From the NCBI GenBank assembly GCA_002339355.1, contig DDKQ01000002.1, forward strand, positions 1 to 21,207: DNA of 21,207 nucleotides, written 5' to 3'. Made by a program: the position numbers and the translations under genes. Below the pieces are notes generated by a model. That model searched no databases, was not told where the DNA came from, and was given only the letters and a program-made list of their open reading frames with translations. Positions 20,875 through 21,207 of the stretch are shown here, in pieces; the first letter of the stretch is position 1, and each line of letters begins with the position of its first letter. The stretch is from Candidatus Subteraquimicrobium carltonvillense (GTDB taxonomy: Bacteria; Actinomycetota; Aquicultoria; Subteraquimicrobiales; Subteraquimicrobiaceae).

Positions 20875-21207
20875 TGAGGCTATCTAAATTCTTAAGTACA
20901 AAATTCGGTGCAAAATTCCTCTATATTGCTTTCCTTCTTTTTGGTTTAATCGTCTTCTTACTGAATCCCTTTAGCGCGCCTGGACTGACATCCTTCAATG
21001 CCAATCCAATCTACACTGGAAATGATGGCTGGCTTACGCCGGCAAATGCTCGAAGCTTCGTGAAGGTTGGAGGAAGAATCCACTGGGTATTCATGAGATT
21101 ACATGAGGGCAAGAGGAGAATCGCCCATTCTTATTCGGAGGATGGAGGAAGAACTTTTAAGTCAGGTGCTCTCATTGCCCCCTTTGCCAGTGCCCAAAAT
21201 CAATATC
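20874..21207 (+). CDS. Exported BNR/Asp-box (sialidase-like) protein, 3' end outside window
   Basis: The frame opens at ATG 20874 and is still open at the window end, giving 111 residues. A basic start (MRLSKFLSTKFGAKF) is followed by a hydrophobic segment at about 16-33 (LYIAFLLFGLIVFLLNPF), a signal peptide or membrane anchor, so the rest is outside the cell. Then come NPIYTGNDGWLTPANARSF and a first Asp-box-like element SYSEDGGRTF (about 89-98; pattern SxDxGxTW/F) within a beta-rich context, as in BNR repeat or sialidase-fold proteins and other beta-propellers. No catalytic residue can be judged in the visible part. The ribosome site is weak (AGTGAG at 20861-20866). It is not obviously linked to vapBC. 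An alternative name would be exo-alpha-sialidase, but the sequence is too short to support it. Confidence 0.72.
   Translation, partial: MRLSKFLSTKFGAKFLYIAFLLFGLIVFLLNPFSAPGLTSFNANPIYTGNDGWLTPANARSFVKVGGRIHWVFMRLHEGKRRIAHSYSEDGGRTFKSGALIAPFASAQNQY

Noticed and set aside
20684..20887. Plus-strand open frame of 67 codons before the Asp-box gene
   Set aside because: Starts at TTG without a ribosome site, shows no domain and overlaps the start of a better supported gene.

Overview
The window reads as chromosomal DNA from a bacterium, most likely a deep-branching, probably anaerobic member of the Actinomycetota. The main reason is the block mazG - eno - (pyk) - ftsB/divIC-like - DUF501 - ppx/gppA, an order typical of actinobacteria; DUF501 is largely an actinobacterial family. 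The tRNA gene encodes its own CCA end, ribosome binding sites are strong AGGAGG/AGGTGA types, and sigma-70-like promoters are readable. The lineage is an inference from gene content and order only.

Layout. 1-3907: 3' part of mazG, then enolase, pyruvate kinase and a septum-formation protein, tightly packed on the + strand. 3870-5495: a promoter inside the end of the septum gene, a terminator-like hairpin, then DUF501 and Ppx/GppA overlapping by 4 bases. 5496-7822: a leader of about 300 bases, then sufC and a sufB-like gene with no SufD, SufS or SufU, i.e. the minimal two-gene Fe-S assembly system. 7823-8715: tRNA-Leu(UAA) on the - strand, and a nine-cysteine small protein behind its own promoter and a hairpin leader. 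8716-19463: a complete V-type ATPase cluster in the order G/H-I-K-E-C-F-A-B-D. 19464-20487: a hairpin terminator, a small zinc-ribbon gene and a vapBC toxin-antitoxin pair with a palindromic operator centred on its -35 box. 20488-21207: a leader with competing stem-loops and the start of an exported BNR/sialidase-like protein cut by the window end.

The most striking feature is an intein of about 473 residues inside the V-ATPase catalytic subunit A. It sits directly after the P-loop lysine (GPFGSGK/T), so no ATPase can form without protein splicing. It still shows both halves of a LAGLIDADG homing endonuclease, but the second motif has lost its acidic residues (HGAG instead of DADG), and the residue before the terminal Asn is Ser rather than His. 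This looks like an intein whose endonuclease is decaying while splicing is retained by necessity. The K-ring subunit keeps the full set of Na+ ligands known from Enterococcus hirae NtpK, so the enzyme is predicted to couple to sodium.

A second theme is short degenerate repeats around gene ends (3972-4000, 5672-5720, 7857-7888, 12423-12468, 13819-13898, 18525-18790). One runs into the end of the subunit E reading frame, and another separates subunits B and D by more than 300 bases.
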